This document shows, in pieces, positions 1 to 9,770 of a stretch of DNA of 64,000 nt. The DNA comes from Ornithinimicrobium sp. INDO-MA30-4. GTDB taxonomy: Bacteria > Actinomycetota > Actinomycetes > Actinomycetales > Dermatophilaceae. The position numbers and the translations under genes were made by a program. The stretch covers positions 2,629,356 to 2,693,355 of the forward strand of contig NZ_CP091056.1 in assembly GCF_021535045.1 (NCBI RefSeq), read 5' to 3'. The notes under the pieces are model-generated. The model made no database searches. It worked only from the letters and a program-made list of their open reading frames with translations, and was not told where the DNA came from. The stretch's first letter is position 1; each line of letters opens with the position of its first letter.

Positions 1-213
1 CACCCATTTCGGCAGGCCCGTCGAGCCGCTGGTAGCCATCGCGATCGCAGCGCCGTTGAGGAGCCCAGCATCGCTGCTGGAGGAATCTGGTGCAGAAACA
101 CTACTCCCCCGGGGGCTATTAAGACGGGATCGGCTCCGCTTAACGCGGCTGCGACCACATTCCACGCCTGCTCCGGGGGAGGGTGTCAAGGACTAACTCC
201 ACGTGGTGTTCAT
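1..213 (-). CDS. menE: o-Succinylbenzoate--CoA ligase MenE, N-terminal part (cut by window edge, frameshifted)
   Basis: MenE activates o-succinylbenzoate with ATP and CoA in menaquinone synthesis. The minus strand encodes the adenylate-forming P-loop TSGSTGLPK at the window edge, preceded by AWNVVAAALSGADPVL, which is typical of the N-terminal region of MenE. The two parts lie in different frames, with one break near the CCCCC/GGGGG run at 105-115 and another near the G run at 175-180. The start is uncertain: a GTG at 202 or the ATG at 213. The rest of the gene lies outside the window. menB and menC nearby support MenE over another AMP ligase. Confidence 0.72.
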
Positions 214-247
214 ACCCTGTGAGGTAGACCAATCACAATGAGGTTGC

Positions 248-877
248 TCAGCTGCCGCTGAAGCTCTCGTCAAGGCTGACGAACCAGTCGCCGTCGTGCT
301 TGTACAAGACGATGGAGTCTTCGCCGAAGCCCTCAGCAAACAGTTCGTTCATGTTGTCGCCGGTGACGGTGGCCTTGTCGCCATCAATCTGAGCACCGTC
401 GATCTCGATCAAGTCAATGATCGCGATCTCTTCTTCGGTCATCAAGCCTTCGAGGGTGGGGACCACGAGGGATTCGCACAATTCAACTTCGTCCGGGCTG
501 TCGGTCATGGGGCCGTCGTTGTTGAAGTTGAGAATCAACTGGCACAACTCGGGGTCGGCCGTCGACAACGCGGTCATGAAGTCTTCGGTCACCGTCGCTG
601 CGGCTTCGCCATCAGCCCCGCCGTTGCCACCAGCGGCACCAGTCTCTTCCTCGGTGGTCGCCTCCTCCGTGGTGGGCTCCTCCGTGGTGGGCTCCTCAGA
701 GGTCTCTTCCTCGATGGTCGCCTCCTCCGTGGTGGGCTCCTCGGTCGTCGGCTCCTCGGTCACCGAGGCAGCCTCAGGAGTGGTCGCTTCGGCGACGGAT
801 GGGCCGTCGTCGCTGCCGCCACATGCCGCGAGCAGAATCAGAGGGGCAGCGAATGCGCTAGCCAGGGTGCGTCGCAT
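248..877 (-). CDS. Secreted lipoprotein with Thr/Glu-rich repeats and a small NTF2/DUF4878-like domain
   Basis: This 209-residue protein starts with a lipoprotein signal, LILLAAC, with the lipidated Cys at residue 19 followed by GGSDD. Residues 30-80 are a low-complexity linker made of repeated EEPTTEEPTTEEAT units. Residues 95-209 form a compact acidic domain that resembles small NTF2-like or DUF4878-type lipoprotein domains (an AATVTEDFMTALSTAD helix, then WFVSLDESF near the end). It is probably tethered to the outer face of the membrane. It sits between menE and menB on the same strand but has no evident link to menaquinone. No ligand or partner can be deduced. Confidence 0.8.
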   Translation of the reverse strand: MRRTLASAFAAPLILLAACGGSDDGPSVAEATTPEAASVTEEPTTEEPTTEEATIEEETSEEPTTEEPTTEEATTEEETGAAGGNGGADGEAAATVTEDFMTALSTADPELCQLILNFNNDGPMTDSPDEVELCESLVVPTLEGLMTEEEIAIIDLIEIDGAQIDGDKATVTGDNMNELFAEGFGEDSIVLYKHDGDWFVSLDESFSGS

Positions 878-992
878 CTTTCGATCCGTTCGTGTGTCAA
901 AGCAAGGGAGATAAACATGATGTTGGGTGAGTATTCCACGATTGGCACCCGAAGTGGCTGGACTGTGGTGAAACCGTAATGGAACGGGTTCC

Positions 993-1927
993 CTAGAAGT
1001 ACCAGGGGTAGGCAGACCAGTCCGGGGCTCGCTTCTGCAGGAAGGCGTCTCGACCCTCCACGGCCTCGTCGTTCATGTAGGCCAATCGAGTCGCTTCACC
1101 AGCGAAAACTTGCTGCCCATTGAGACCATCATCGACGGCGTTGAAGGCAAACTTGAGCATCCGCTGAGCAGTCGGGGACTTGCCCATAATCTCGGTGGCT
1201 GCCTTAAGCGACTCAACTTCCAGCTCGGCATGATCAGCGACGATGTTGACCGCGCCCATCCGCTGCATGTCTTCGGCTGAATAGGTTCGACCCAAGAAAA
1301 AGATCTCGCGGGCGTTCTTTTGGCCAACCATCTTGGCCAGGTAGGCCGACCCGTAGCCTGCATCGAAGGATCCGACATCGGCATCGGTTTGCTTGAACTT
1401 GGCGTGCTCACGAGAAGCGATTGTCAGGTCACAAACAACGTGCAGTGAGTGCCCACCGCCAGCGGCCCAACCGTTGACCACCGCGATCACTACCTTGGGC
1501 ATCGTGCGGATCAGGCGCTGCACCTCCAAGATGTGCAGTCGTCCGCCCGCAGCCTTAACCCGCGCTTCATCAACGGTGTCTGCCGTCTCACCTTCGGCGT
1601 ACTGATAGCCAGAGCGGCCGCGGATGCGCTGATCGCCGCCGGAGCAAAGGCCCACCCGCCGTCCTTGGCGCTGGGGCCATTTCCGGTGAGCAAGATGACG
1701 CCGACGTCGGGAGTCATCCGGGCGTGATCCAGCGCGCGATACAACTCATCCACAGTGTGCGGGCGAAAAGCGTTGCGCACCTCCGGCCGATCAAAGGCGA
1801 TCCGGACACAACCCGTCGAGCGCGCACGGTGATAGGTGATGTCGGTGAAATCGAACCCAGGCACCACCTCCCACTCATCGGCATCGAAGATCGGCGAAAT
1901 GGGGGCATCGTTGTTTGCTGCAGTCAC
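993..1927 (-). CDS. menB: 1,4-Dihydroxy-2-naphthoyl-CoA synthase MenB (frameshifted)
   Basis: MenB is a crotonase-fold enzyme that cyclises o-succinylbenzoyl-CoA in menaquinone synthesis. Visible motifs are LLTGNGPSAKDGGWAF, SGGDQRIRG, the oxyanion-hole segment NGWAAGGGHSL, and DADVGSFDAGYGSAYL. The C-terminus PDWSAYPWYF is typical of MenB. The frame breaks at about 1646, where an AAA run is one base short; adding one A restores GGWAFCSGGDQR. I prefer the GTG at 1927, which avoids overlap with divergent menC at 1946. A TATTGT hexamer 7 bases upstream would suit a leaderless transcript. Neighbours menE and menC fit. Confidence 0.93.
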
Positions 1928-1945
1928 GGATACGACAATAGGGCG

Positions 1946-2976
1946 ATGAGCCAATCACTGCGCACCCGGTCGCTGGCCGAGTTGGGCATTGCCCCAGCCG
2001 ACGTCATTGACTCAGCAGTGGTGGTGCAGATCCCGATGCGGGTCCGATTTCGAGGCTTAACCCACCGTGAGGCCACCTTGATCCGGGGGCCACAGGGGTG
2101 GGCTGAGTTTTCTCCTTCCCGGAGTATGCGGACGTCGAGTCTTCGCGTTGGCTGCGCTCCGCGGTGGAGTCAGCTTGGGGCGGATGGCCACCTGCAGTGC
2201 GAGACGTCGTCCCGGTCAACGCCACGTTGCCAGCCGTCAGCGTCGACCAGGTGCCGGGCATCTTGGACCGCTTCCTGGCTGTCGCACCGTCAAGATCAAG
2301 GTGGCTGAGCCGGGCCAATCGCTGCGCGATGACATCGAAAGGGTGGCTGCTGCCCGCGACTACCTGGGGTCCGCAGGCAAGATCCGGGTGGATGCCAACG
2401 GAGGTTGGGACGTTGGCGCCGCGCTGGTGGCCATCGCGAAACTGCACCAGTGGGACTTGGGTATGCCGAGCAGCCAGTGCCGGAAGTCGCCAACCTTGCG
2501 CAGTTGCGGGTCTTGCTGGCTCACCGGGGATCAGCGTGCCGATTGCTGCCGATGAGTCGATTCGCAAGGCCGAAGACCCGTTCCTGGTGGCCAAGTTGGA
2601 AGCTGCGGACCTGATGGTCGTCAAAGTGGCTCCGCTGGGTGGGGTGCGTTCGGCGCTCGACATCGTGGCTCAGGTTGGCTTGCCGGCCGTTGTCTCCAGC
2701 GCGATCGACACCTCAGTTGGCTTAGCCGCCGGTGTGGCGCTCGCGGCTGCATTGCCCGATTTGCCCTACGCGTGCGGGCTCGGCACAGCCGCGCTGCTGG
2801 ATGGTGACGTGGTGGCCAACTCGCTGTTGCCGACAGAGGGGAGCCTGACCCTCGAGCGCGCGACCCACGCCATACACAATGTGTCGCAGGGTGACGTGGA
2901 GCAATGGCGGGCCGAGCCGGCTCGTGAGGACTGGTGGAAGTCGCGGCTGGAACGTTGTGTGGCGCTGATCACATAG
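1946..2976 (+). CDS. menC: o-Succinylbenzoate synthase MenC (several frameshifts)
   Basis: MenC is an enolase-superfamily dehydratase that makes o-succinylbenzoate from SHCHC. The start MSQSLRTRSLAELG has no strong ribosome site, and the gene diverges from menB by 18 bases. The family's acid/base and metal residues are all present but spread over three frames: KIKVA near 2300, VDANGGW near 2395, EQP near 2466, ADES near 2548 and VVKVAP near 2620. Breaks fall near 2118, 2280, 2463 and 2523. The total length, about 343 codons, suits the actinobacterial family. With the breaks repaired this should be a working enzyme. Confidence 0.88.
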
Positions 2977-3036
2977 GGATTGGCTCAGCACGCAATTTAC
3001 GTCGGGGAAACATTAGGAGCACGCCTGTTACAAGAC

Positions 3037-3066
3037 TGCGCCGCTTTTCTTAACAACAGCGGCGCA
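3037..3066 (+). terminator. Hairpin between menC and amt
   Basis: Nine-base perfect arms (3037-3045 and 3058-3066, TGCGCCGCT type) enclose a 12-base A-rich loop, followed by a short TATTTCTCT stretch. It could end menC transcription or act in the amt leader. The U tract is weak. I looked for GlnR-like GTnAC/GAAAC pairs in this leader and found none that are convincing. Confidence 0.5.
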
Positions 3067-3128
3067 TATTTCTCTCCAGAGGCGCCGCAACCCTGGCGGT
3101 GCCCCCTGAAACCACTCTGGAGAACCTC

Positions 3129-4397
3129 ATGGAGCTAACTGCAGGCGACGTTTGGGTGATGATGTCGGCCGCCTTAGTGCTGCTGATGACGCCGGGACTC
3201 GCATTCTTCTACGGCGGGCTGACCCGCACCAAGGCCGCACTCAACATGATGATGATGAGCTTTGTCTCCATCGGCATGGTGGGCGTTATCTGGGTCCTTT
3301 GGGGCTACTCGATGAGTGGCGGCGAGTCGGAGGTGTTCGGTCTGTTTGGCAGCCCGTTCACCAACTTCGGCCTGTCCAACCTTGTCGGAACCACTGACCT
3401 CATCGGCGCAGCCTTCGGGGCCACGTTTGCCATCATCACCGTCGCCCTGATTAGCGGCGCCGTGGCAGACCGCACCAAGTTCGGTGCCTGGACCGTCTTC
3501 ACGGCCGTATGGGTCACCTTGGTCTACTGCCCGCTGGCCTTCATGGTCTGGGGTGGTGGCTTGCTAAGCGCAGATGGCTACATCGGCGAGGCCTTCGGTG
3601 AGGCCATCGACTACGCCGGTGGCACCGTCGTGCACATCAACGCAGGTGTAGCAGCGCTCATCCTGGTTTACATCATTGGTCAGCGCTCTGACTTCGGCAA
3701 GATCGGCTTCCACAAGCCGCACAACATCCCACTGGTGATGATCGGCGCAGCCCTGCTGTGGTTTGGCTGGTTCGGCTTCAACGCTGGCGCGGCAACCACG
3801 GCTGAAGAGGGTGGCCTGATCATGGTCAACACCATGGTTGCTCCGGCCGCAGCGATGCTCGGCTGGTTGGCGGTGGAGCGCATCCGCGATAAGCGCTACA
3901 CCTCGGTGGGTGCAGCCTCGGGTGTTGTTGCAGGCCTGGTCGCCATCACCCCGGCGTGTGCAAATCTCAGCCCCGTAGGTTCCATCGCCCTGGGCCTGAT
4001 CGCTGGCGCAGCGTCGGCCTACGCCATTGGCCTGAAGTACAAATTCGGTTATGACGACGCCCTCGACGTTGTCGGCGTGCACCTGGTCGCTGGACTGATC
4101 GGCACCGTCGGTATCGGTTTCCTGATGATCCCAGTGGATGGCGTTGGTGGCGGCTTGTTCTACGGCGGCGGCGTCGACCAGCTGGTCGCCCAACTTGTCG
4201 CGGCAGTCTTCACGATCGCCTTCACCGGTGTCTTGACCTTCGCTATCGGAATGGCGATTGCCAAGACCATTGGCTTCCGAGTGGCAGCCGATGTCGAAGA
4301 AGAGGGCGTCGACAAGCGCTCGCACGGCGAAAGCGCCTACGAGTTCGGCGGTTTGTTCGCCGGAGTTGAGGACAGCGAAGAGAAGGTCGACGCCTAA
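3129..4397 (+). CDS. amt: Ammonium transporter Amt
   Basis: This is an intact 422-residue Amt/MEP/Rh channel that moves ammonium across the cell membrane. Hallmarks are TPGLAFFYGGLTR in the first membrane segment, GTVVHINAGVAALI, WFGWFGFNAGAA and DALDVVGVHLVAGLIG, the last carrying one of the pore histidines. About 11 membrane segments can be drawn. The ATG at 3129 is chosen over an upstream GTG at 3099 because it follows a GGAGA ribosome site. No glnK or glnD follows, unlike in many actinobacteria, and a strong terminator closes the gene. Confidence 0.97.
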   Translation: MELTAGDVWVMMSAALVLLMTPGLAFFYGGLTRTKAALNMMMMSFVSIGMVGVIWVLWGYSMSGGESEVFGLFGSPFTNFGLSNLVGTTDLIGAAFGATFAIITVALISGAVADRTKFGAWTVFTAVWVTLVYCPLAFMVWGGGLLSADGYIGEAFGEAIDYAGGTVVHINAGVAALILVYIIGQRSDFGKIGFHKPHNIPLVMIGAALLWFGWFGFNAGAATTAEEGGLIMVNTMVAPAAAMLGWLAVERIRDKRYTSVGAASGVVAGLVAITPACANLSPVGSIALGLIAGAASAYAIGLKYKFGYDDALDVVGVHLVAGLIGTVGIGFLMIPVDGVGGGLFYGGGVDQLVAQLVAAVFTIAFTGVLTFAIGMAIAKTIGFRVAADVEEEGVDKRSHGESAYEFGGLFAGVEDSEEKVDA

Positions 4398-4421
4398 GTC
4401 CCCTGCTCGATAGCGTCAAGA

Positions 4422-4454
4422 AGCAGTCTCGGCCGCAGGGCCGGGGCTGCTTTT
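4422..4454 (+). terminator. Rho-independent terminator after amt
   Basis: A 13-base-pair stem (4422-4434 with 4439-4451, including two G-U pairs) with a short loop is followed by TTTT. It sits 24 bases past the amt stop codon. Confidence 0.85.
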
Positions 4455-4549
4455 GGGTTAAGGGGATAGCCTAGGAAAACAACGCAGACTGGCTGCGCAT
4501 TTTCGCGTGCGCCAAATCTGCCCAACTAACGCAACGATGAGGTGTTCAC

Positions 4550-4949
4550 GTGCCTACGGGCAAGGTCAGGTTCTACAACGAGGACAAGGGCTTCGGCTTC
4601 GTTTCAAGTGACGAAGGCGCCGATGTTTATGTCCACTCCAGCGCGCTGCCCTCGGGTGCCACCGCGTTGGCCGCGGTGCCCGAGTCGAATTCGACGTGGC
4701 TCAAGGTCGCCGTGGCGATCAGGCCCTGCACGTCCGCCTGCTCGACGAAGCCCCTTCGGTTGCCAGGTCAAAGGCGCTGCGTCAGCGCAAGCCGGCCGAT
4801 GAGCTAGTCCCCGTGGTTGAAGACCTGATCACGCTGTTGGACTCATCGTCGGACTCGCTGCGCAAGGGCGCTACCCCGACAAGAACGTGTCATTGGCACT
4901 GGCTAAGGCGCTGCGCGGGGTCGCAGACCAGTTTGAGGCTGGAGCCTGA
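4550..4949 (+). CDS. Cold-shock domain protein with C-terminal extension (frameshifted)
   Basis: The N-terminal 45 residues are a cold-shock (S1-like) domain with RNP1-type KGFGFV and RNP2-type VYVHSSAL, which binds single-stranded nucleic acid. Actinobacteria carry a longer form, about 130 residues, and the tail is visible here: [18 protein letters not shown], then [18 protein letters not shown], then [14 protein letters not shown]. Breaks occur near 4675 and near 4870, where AAGGGCGCTAC lacks one C relative to KGRYPDK. The start is GTG, and the stop is at 4947-4949, three bases before the next gene. The pairing with DUF3027 is common in actinobacteria. Confidence 0.85.
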
Positions 4950-4951
4950 GC

Positions 4952-5698
4952 ATGGCCGCCCGCAAGGTCGACACGATGTTGAGCGGAGCCGTCGAGGTTG
5001 CTCGACTGGCTGCGCTCGACGTCGCTGAGCCTGGCACGGTCGGTGAGCATCTCGGCGTCCTAGGTGAAGCGGAGCGTCTTGTGACGCACTACTTCGCCTG
5101 CACTTCCCGGGCGTACCGGGGTGGCGCTGGGCCATCACGCTTTCCCGTGTGCCGCGCGGCCGCAAGGCCACGGTCAGTGAGACGCACCTGGTGCCGGGCG
5201 ACGAAGCATTGTTGCCGCCGGATTGGTTGCCCTACGTGGAGCGCCTGCAGCCTGGTGACATCGGTGCTGGTGACAGCACGCCATACGTCGAAGATGACGC
5301 GTCTCTGGAAGGCGGCTTTGAAGCCACCGGAGACGAGGACGTCGACCAGGTGGGTTTCTTTGAGCTCGGTCTAGGTCGCAAGCGGGTCTTGTCCGCTCAA
5401 GGTCGGGACCGAGCGGCCCAGCGTTGGTATGACGGGTCGCACGGGCCAAGCGCCGAAGTGGCTCGCAAGGCCTCGGCAAACTGCACCAGTTGTGGCTTTT
5501 TTGTCCCGATGGCCGGAGCGCTCCGATCCGTTTTGGGGTATGCGCCAACGAGTGGTCGCCCAGCGATGGCACGGTCGTCAGCCTGGATCACGGCTGCGGC
5601 GCGCACAGCGAAGTTGATGTCGAGCAACGCAAGCCGGATCACGTGGGCCCCTCGTGCTGGACGACTCTTCCGTTGAAGTGACGCAAGGCACCGAATAA
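4952..5698 (+). CDS. DUF3027 family protein (frameshifted)
   Basis: This is a conserved actinobacterial protein of unknown function. It begins MAARKVDTMLSGAVEVARL and includes VGEHLGVLGEAERLVTHYFA, TLSRVPRGRKATVSETHLVP, GFFELGLGRKRVLS-like and QRWYDGSHGPSAEVARKA. A cysteine pair follows (CTSCGFFVPMAG), then VCANEWSPSDGTVVSLDHG and CGAHSE, so it probably binds a metal through Cys residues. Breaks occur near 5125, 5530 and 5645. It starts three bases after the cold-shock gene, so the two are likely cotranscribed. No reaction can be assigned. Confidence 0.82.
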
Positions 5699-5810
5699 CT
5701 GCAGTTCTCGGGCATCAGCCAGGGGTGAAGTTCGGCTAGCATGGCGAGCGTTCTTGGCGCATCGGTGCGTCTTACCAACCTCACCTTCACGTTCTCCGAG
5801 GTACCTCTGC

Positions 5811-7275
5811 ATGTCCACTGTGACCACGGACTCTCAGGCCAAGGGCCTAGACCGCTACTTCCAGATCTCTCAGCGCGGATCGACGCTCAGTCGCGAGGTC
5901 CGAGGTGGCATCGCCACCTTCTTCACGATGGCCTATATCGTGGTGCTGAACCCGCTCATCATCGGCACCGTCCCCGATGGCACCGGCGAGTTTTGGCCGA
6001 TGGCGATCTCAGCAAGATCGCGGCAGCCACTGCGCTGGTCGCGGGCATCATGACGATCGTGATGGGTGTCGTCGCTAACTATCCCTTGGCTCTGGCCACC
6101 GGATTGGGCCTCAACGCCTTCGTTGCGTACGGCATCGCCAACCTTGATGGCGTCACCTGGGCTGACGCGATGGGACTCGTTGTCCTTGAAGGCCTAATCA
6201 TCTTGATCTTGGTGCTGACCGGCTTCCGCGAGGCTGTTTTCCGCGCGATCCCCAGCCAACTCAAGACAGCGATCAGCGTTGGTATTGGCCTCTTCATCAC
6301 CATTATCGGCTTGGTTGACGCAGGCATTATTCGCAAGCCTGCGGGCCCGGTGCCGCTGGAATTGGGCGTCGGTGGCTTCCTCGCTGGGTGGCCTACTTTG
6401 GTCTTCGTGATCGGCCTGCTGACCATCATTTCGTTGATGGCGCTGCGGGTCCAAGGCGCGATCCTTTACGGAATTGTCGGCTCGACCGTGCTGGCCATCG
6501 TGCTCGAAGCCTGGCTCAACATCGGCACCCAGACCGATGCCACCGGTGAAGTCGTGAACCCAACCGGGTGGGCCTGACCTCACCAACCTTGCCGGAAAGC
6601 ATCGTGCAGACCCCCGACTTTGGCCTGCTTGGCCAGTTCAACCTGCTGGGGTCGTTCTCCGCCCTCGGCGGCGTTTCGGTCTTTTTGTTGGTCTTCACCC
6701 TGATGCTGGCTGACTTCTTCGACACGATGGGCACCATGGTTGCCGTCGGCTCCGAGGCTGGCCTGCTCGACGAAGAGGGCAACCCGCCCAACACCCGTCG
6801 GATCCTGGTCGTCGACTCGCTCGCCGCCGTCGCCGGTGGTGCTGGCAGCGTGAGCAGCAACACCGCATACATCGAGTCCGCCTCTGGTGTGGGCGAAGGT
6901 GCGCGCACCGGTTTTTCTTCGGTCGTCGTCGGCATCATGTTCTTGCTGGCCACTTTCCTGTCGCCGCTGGTCGCCATCGTGCCGTACGAGGCCGCCACGC
7001 CGGCGCTGGTCGTCGTCGGCTTCTTGATGATGCAGCAGGTCAAGGGGATTGACTGGGATGACATCGAGATCGCTTTCCCGGCCTTCCTGACCATCGTGTT
7101 CATGCCCTTCACCTACTCGATCACCGCAGGTATTGGTGCTGGCTTCGTGGCATACGTGTTGCTGAAGGTGGTGCGCGGTAAGGTTCGGGCAATTCACCCA
7201 CTGATGTGGCTGGTTGCTGGACTCTTCGTCATCTACTTCGCCATTGACCCGATCCGTGGGTGGCTTGGGGCCTGA
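5811..7275 (+). CDS. NCS2-type purine (adenine/guanine/hypoxanthine) permease (frameshifted)
   Basis: This is a membrane permease of the COG2252 branch of the NCS2 family, which takes up purine bases by proton symport. The N-terminal segment REVRGGIATFFTMAYIVVLN is diagnostic. Later segments include GLGLNAFVAYGI, the FREAVFRAIPSQLK helix, LADFFDTMGTMVAVGSEAGL, SSNTAYIESASGVGEGARTG and the C-terminal HPLMWLVAGLFVIYF. Frames break near 5998 and 6577. The length, about 487 codons, is normal for the family. The exact purine cannot be read from sequence. The next gene overlaps its end by 20 bases. Confidence 0.93.
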
Positions 7276-7938
7276 TACGACGCACGATGAGCTGCGCGCA
7301 CTCGCTCAAGGAGTCCGCACGGCTGACGTGGTTGACGCGCTGAGGCGGATGTATTCACACCGCACCCACATGCTTGATTTCGTTAGCCCCAATCGAGATG
7401 GCCGGACCCTCTTTGGGCCTGCTGTCACCATCAGCTATATGCCGGCTCAGCCGGAGCGGATGCCGTCCAAAAATACAACTTCGCGAACCTGTTTTATGAG
7501 GCCATCGGAGATGACGGCGACGGCAAGGTGTTGGTGCTAGCTGGCAACGGGCATCCGGACGCTTCGCCGGGCGGTGGCACCAAGATGCTGCGCGTAGGCG
7601 TGCAGGGGCTTGCCGGGCTGTTGGCTGATGGCCGGTTGCGGGATTTCACTGAGTTGAAAGACCACGACTTCACGACTTTCTGCCGAGGTGAAACGACGGC
7701 GGCCGGGGGTGGCCTGATTGGCCCCCTATGAGGCCAACCGGCCCGTCGTTGTTGCCGGGGTGACGGTTTTCCTGGGGACTATGTCTTTGGCGATGACTTT
7801 GGCGTCTGCATCATCCCCGCCGATGCGGTGCGCGAGGTCCTCGAAGCAGCCAAGGGCATAGTGCAAGAGGATGTCGATTTTGCGGTGGCGATCCGCGCGG
7901 AGACGCCGCAAAGCCACCTGGGTGCCGCTGAACAGTAG
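7256..7938 (+). CDS. RraA-like protein / HMG aldolase family (frameshifted)
   Basis: Members of this family include RraA, an RNase E inhibitor, and 4-hydroxy-4-methyl-2-oxoglutarate aldolase. Signature parts are RTADVVDALRRM, FGPAVTISYMP, GLAGLLADGRLRDFTELKDH and FGDDFGVCIIPADAV, with GDYVFGDD preceding. The last segments hold the usual metal-site Asp and substrate-binding residues. The GTG at 7256 overlaps the permease stop, implying translational coupling. Breaks occur near 7445, 7727 (one C too many) and 7770 (one C too few). The role here, aldolase or lyase versus RNA regulator, is undecided. Confidence 0.78.
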
Positions 7939-7978
7939 TGGCGAGGCTTTGGGCTCCTCGGCATTTAGCCGCAGGGAA

Positions 7979-7997
7979 TAGTTAGCAAGGCTAACTA
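7979..7997. promoter_or_regulatory. Perfect palindromic operator upstream of marR
   Basis: Arms TAGTTAGC (7979-7986) and GCTAACTA (7990-7997) are perfect complements around AAG. The size and symmetry suit a winged-helix MarR dimer, and the site lies 14 bases before the marR start codon, so autoregulation of the marR-MFS operon is the simplest reading. This is inferred from position and symmetry. Confidence 0.75.
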
Positions 7998-8001
7998 GTT
8001 G

Positions 8002-8021
8002 TCGTGACTAATGAGTCACGA
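8002..8021 (+). promoter_or_regulatory. Second palindrome with the marR start codon in its loop
   Basis: Arms TCGTGACT (8002-8009) and AGTCACGA (8014-8021) flank AATG, whose ATG is the marR start codon. It may be a second operator half-spaced from 7979-7997, or an RNA hairpin affecting initiation. No ribosome binding site is visible upstream, so the transcript may be leaderless or have a very short leader. Confidence 0.5.
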
Positions 8022-8491
8022 ATCTGCCACCGCTCCCAATCGCAATCCCAGTCCCAGCTCGAGCCAGCGTCCCGAGGCCAGCGATCCTGCAGCCTTGGCA
8101 CACGACATACGAATGGCGTGTATGCGGGTAGCCCGCCAGGTGCGGCTGGATGGTGCCGGTGACTTGCCAGCCCACCACTGGTGCGCTGGCGCGGCTGACA
8201 GAGGCGCCGGGGGCAGCGGGAGATTTGGCCGAACGCGAGCGGGTCAGCGCGCCAAGCATGACTCGAACGATCGCCGCTCTCGTCGAGCAAGGCCTCGTCG
8301 TGCGGCAGCCAGACGCCAGCGATGGCCGCGTGACGCTGTTGGCACCGACGCAGCAGGGGCGTGACTTTGTCGTGAAGGAGAAGGCGCGCCGCGACGGGTG
8401 GATGGCTGCCCGTCTTGAGGGTATGTCGGAGCACGAGCGAGACGTGTTGGCGCAAGCCGCCGTTTTGTTGGGGCAGGTGGCCACCAAGTGA
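8011..8491 (+). CDS. MarR family transcriptional regulator (frameshifted)
   Basis: The N-terminus has ALAHDIRMACMRVARQVR, then a break near 8165. The winged-helix part follows: LARLTEAPGAAGDLAERERV, the recognition helix SAPSMTRTIAALVEQGLV, and the wing DASDGRVTLLAPTQQG. The C-terminal dimerisation helix ends LAQAAVLLGQVATK. It overlaps the next gene by four bases (GTGA), so it probably controls the MFS exporter. Two palindromes at its 5' end are likely binding sites. Ligands of such regulators are usually phenolic or drug-like compounds, but nothing here identifies one. Confidence 0.9.
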
Positions 8492-9770
8492 GCACGATGT
8501 TCGCGGCCCTGAAGGTCCGCAACTACCGGGTGTATGCCGCTGGTGGCATTGTCTCCAACACCGGGACCTGGATGGGGCGAGTGGCCCAAGACTGGGTTGT
8601 CCTCACTGAGTTGACTAACAACTCAGCCCAGGCCTTGGGCATCGTGACCGGCCTGCAGTTCCTGCCGATGCTGCTGCTTGCGCCCATCGGTGGAGCGATC
8701 GGTGACCGCTTCCGCAAGCGGGACGTCATGTTGGTCACCCAGTCGGTGATGGCGCTGACAGCCGTCCTGATGGGTGTCATGGTCATCGGCGGCCACATGG
8801 AGTTGTGGCACATGTATGTGCTCGCCTTCTTGCAGGGTTGTGCTGCCGCAATCGATGCGCCAGCACGCCAAGCCTTCGTCTCTGAGATGGTCCCGCCCAA
8901 GCTGTTGACCAACGCCGTCGGCCTGAACAGCGCGTCCTTCCACAGCGGCCGGTTGGTTGGCCCAGCCGTCGCTGGTCTGCTCATCGCCGCCATCGGCACC
9001 GGTCCAACTCTGCTGATAAACGCGGCAACCTTCGTCGCCGTGCTGCTGGCGCTGCTTTCGTTGCGGGTCGATGACCTAGATCTGGCACCCCAAAGCAAGG
9101 GGCGTGGTCGGATCGCCGAAGGCTTGCGCTATGTGCGGCACCGTCCCGACATCATGCTCATCATGGCCCTGGCTTTTGTGCATGGCACGTTTGGGATGAA
9201 CTTCCAGATCACTAACGCGTTGATGGCCACCTCGGTCTTTGACCGTGGCGTCGAAGACTATGGACTGGTCGGCTCGGTAATGGCCATTGGCTCGCTAGCC
9301 GGTGCGTTGCTCGCAGCCCGACAGAGTCGACCGCGCTGGCGCCGATTGCTCGGGGCGATGTTTGGATTCACGGCAGCAACTCTGGCAGTCGGCTTGGCCC
9401 CGACCTGGCCGATCTTCGTCGTGTTGTTGATCCCGACCGGCTTCTTTGCCCTCACCGTCATGGTGACAGCCAACTCGATGGTGCAACTGTCCGTCGACTC
9501 AGCGGTGCGCAGCCGAGTGATGTCGCTCTACATGGCCGTGTTTTTGGTGGGACACCGCTCGGTGCGCCACTGGTTGGCTGGATCGGTGACGCCTATGGCG
9601 CTCGCTGGACCATCCTGATTGCCACCGTCATGACCGGTTTAGCAGCAACGGCTGCGACGATATATCTCATGCGCGCTGACCATCTTTCGATTCGTCGAGG
9701 CAATCGACTTCGACACCCGATCCAACTTGTCCGTGGACCGGTCGAGACTATGCCCGAGCAGGCCCGCTGA
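8488..9770 (+). CDS. MFS exporter of the enterobactin-exporter (EntS/MFS_3) type (frameshifted)
   Basis: This is a 12-segment major facilitator protein, probably a drug or metabolite exporter. The N-terminus FAALKVRNYRVYAAGGIVSN and the segments WMGRVAQDWVVL, RQAFVSEMVPPKLLTNAVGL and HSGRLVGPAVAGLLIAAIG are characteristic of the MFS_3 branch. A break near 9545 turns VFLVGTPLG into VFLVGHRS; after it WIGDAYG and the last helix continue to the TGA at 9768-9770. The GTG start overlaps the marR stop. The substrate is unknown. Confidence 0.88.

Noticed and set aside
3001..3128. A GlnR site upstream of amt
   Set aside because: GAAAC and GTTAC words occur but not with the spacing of the GlnR consensus.
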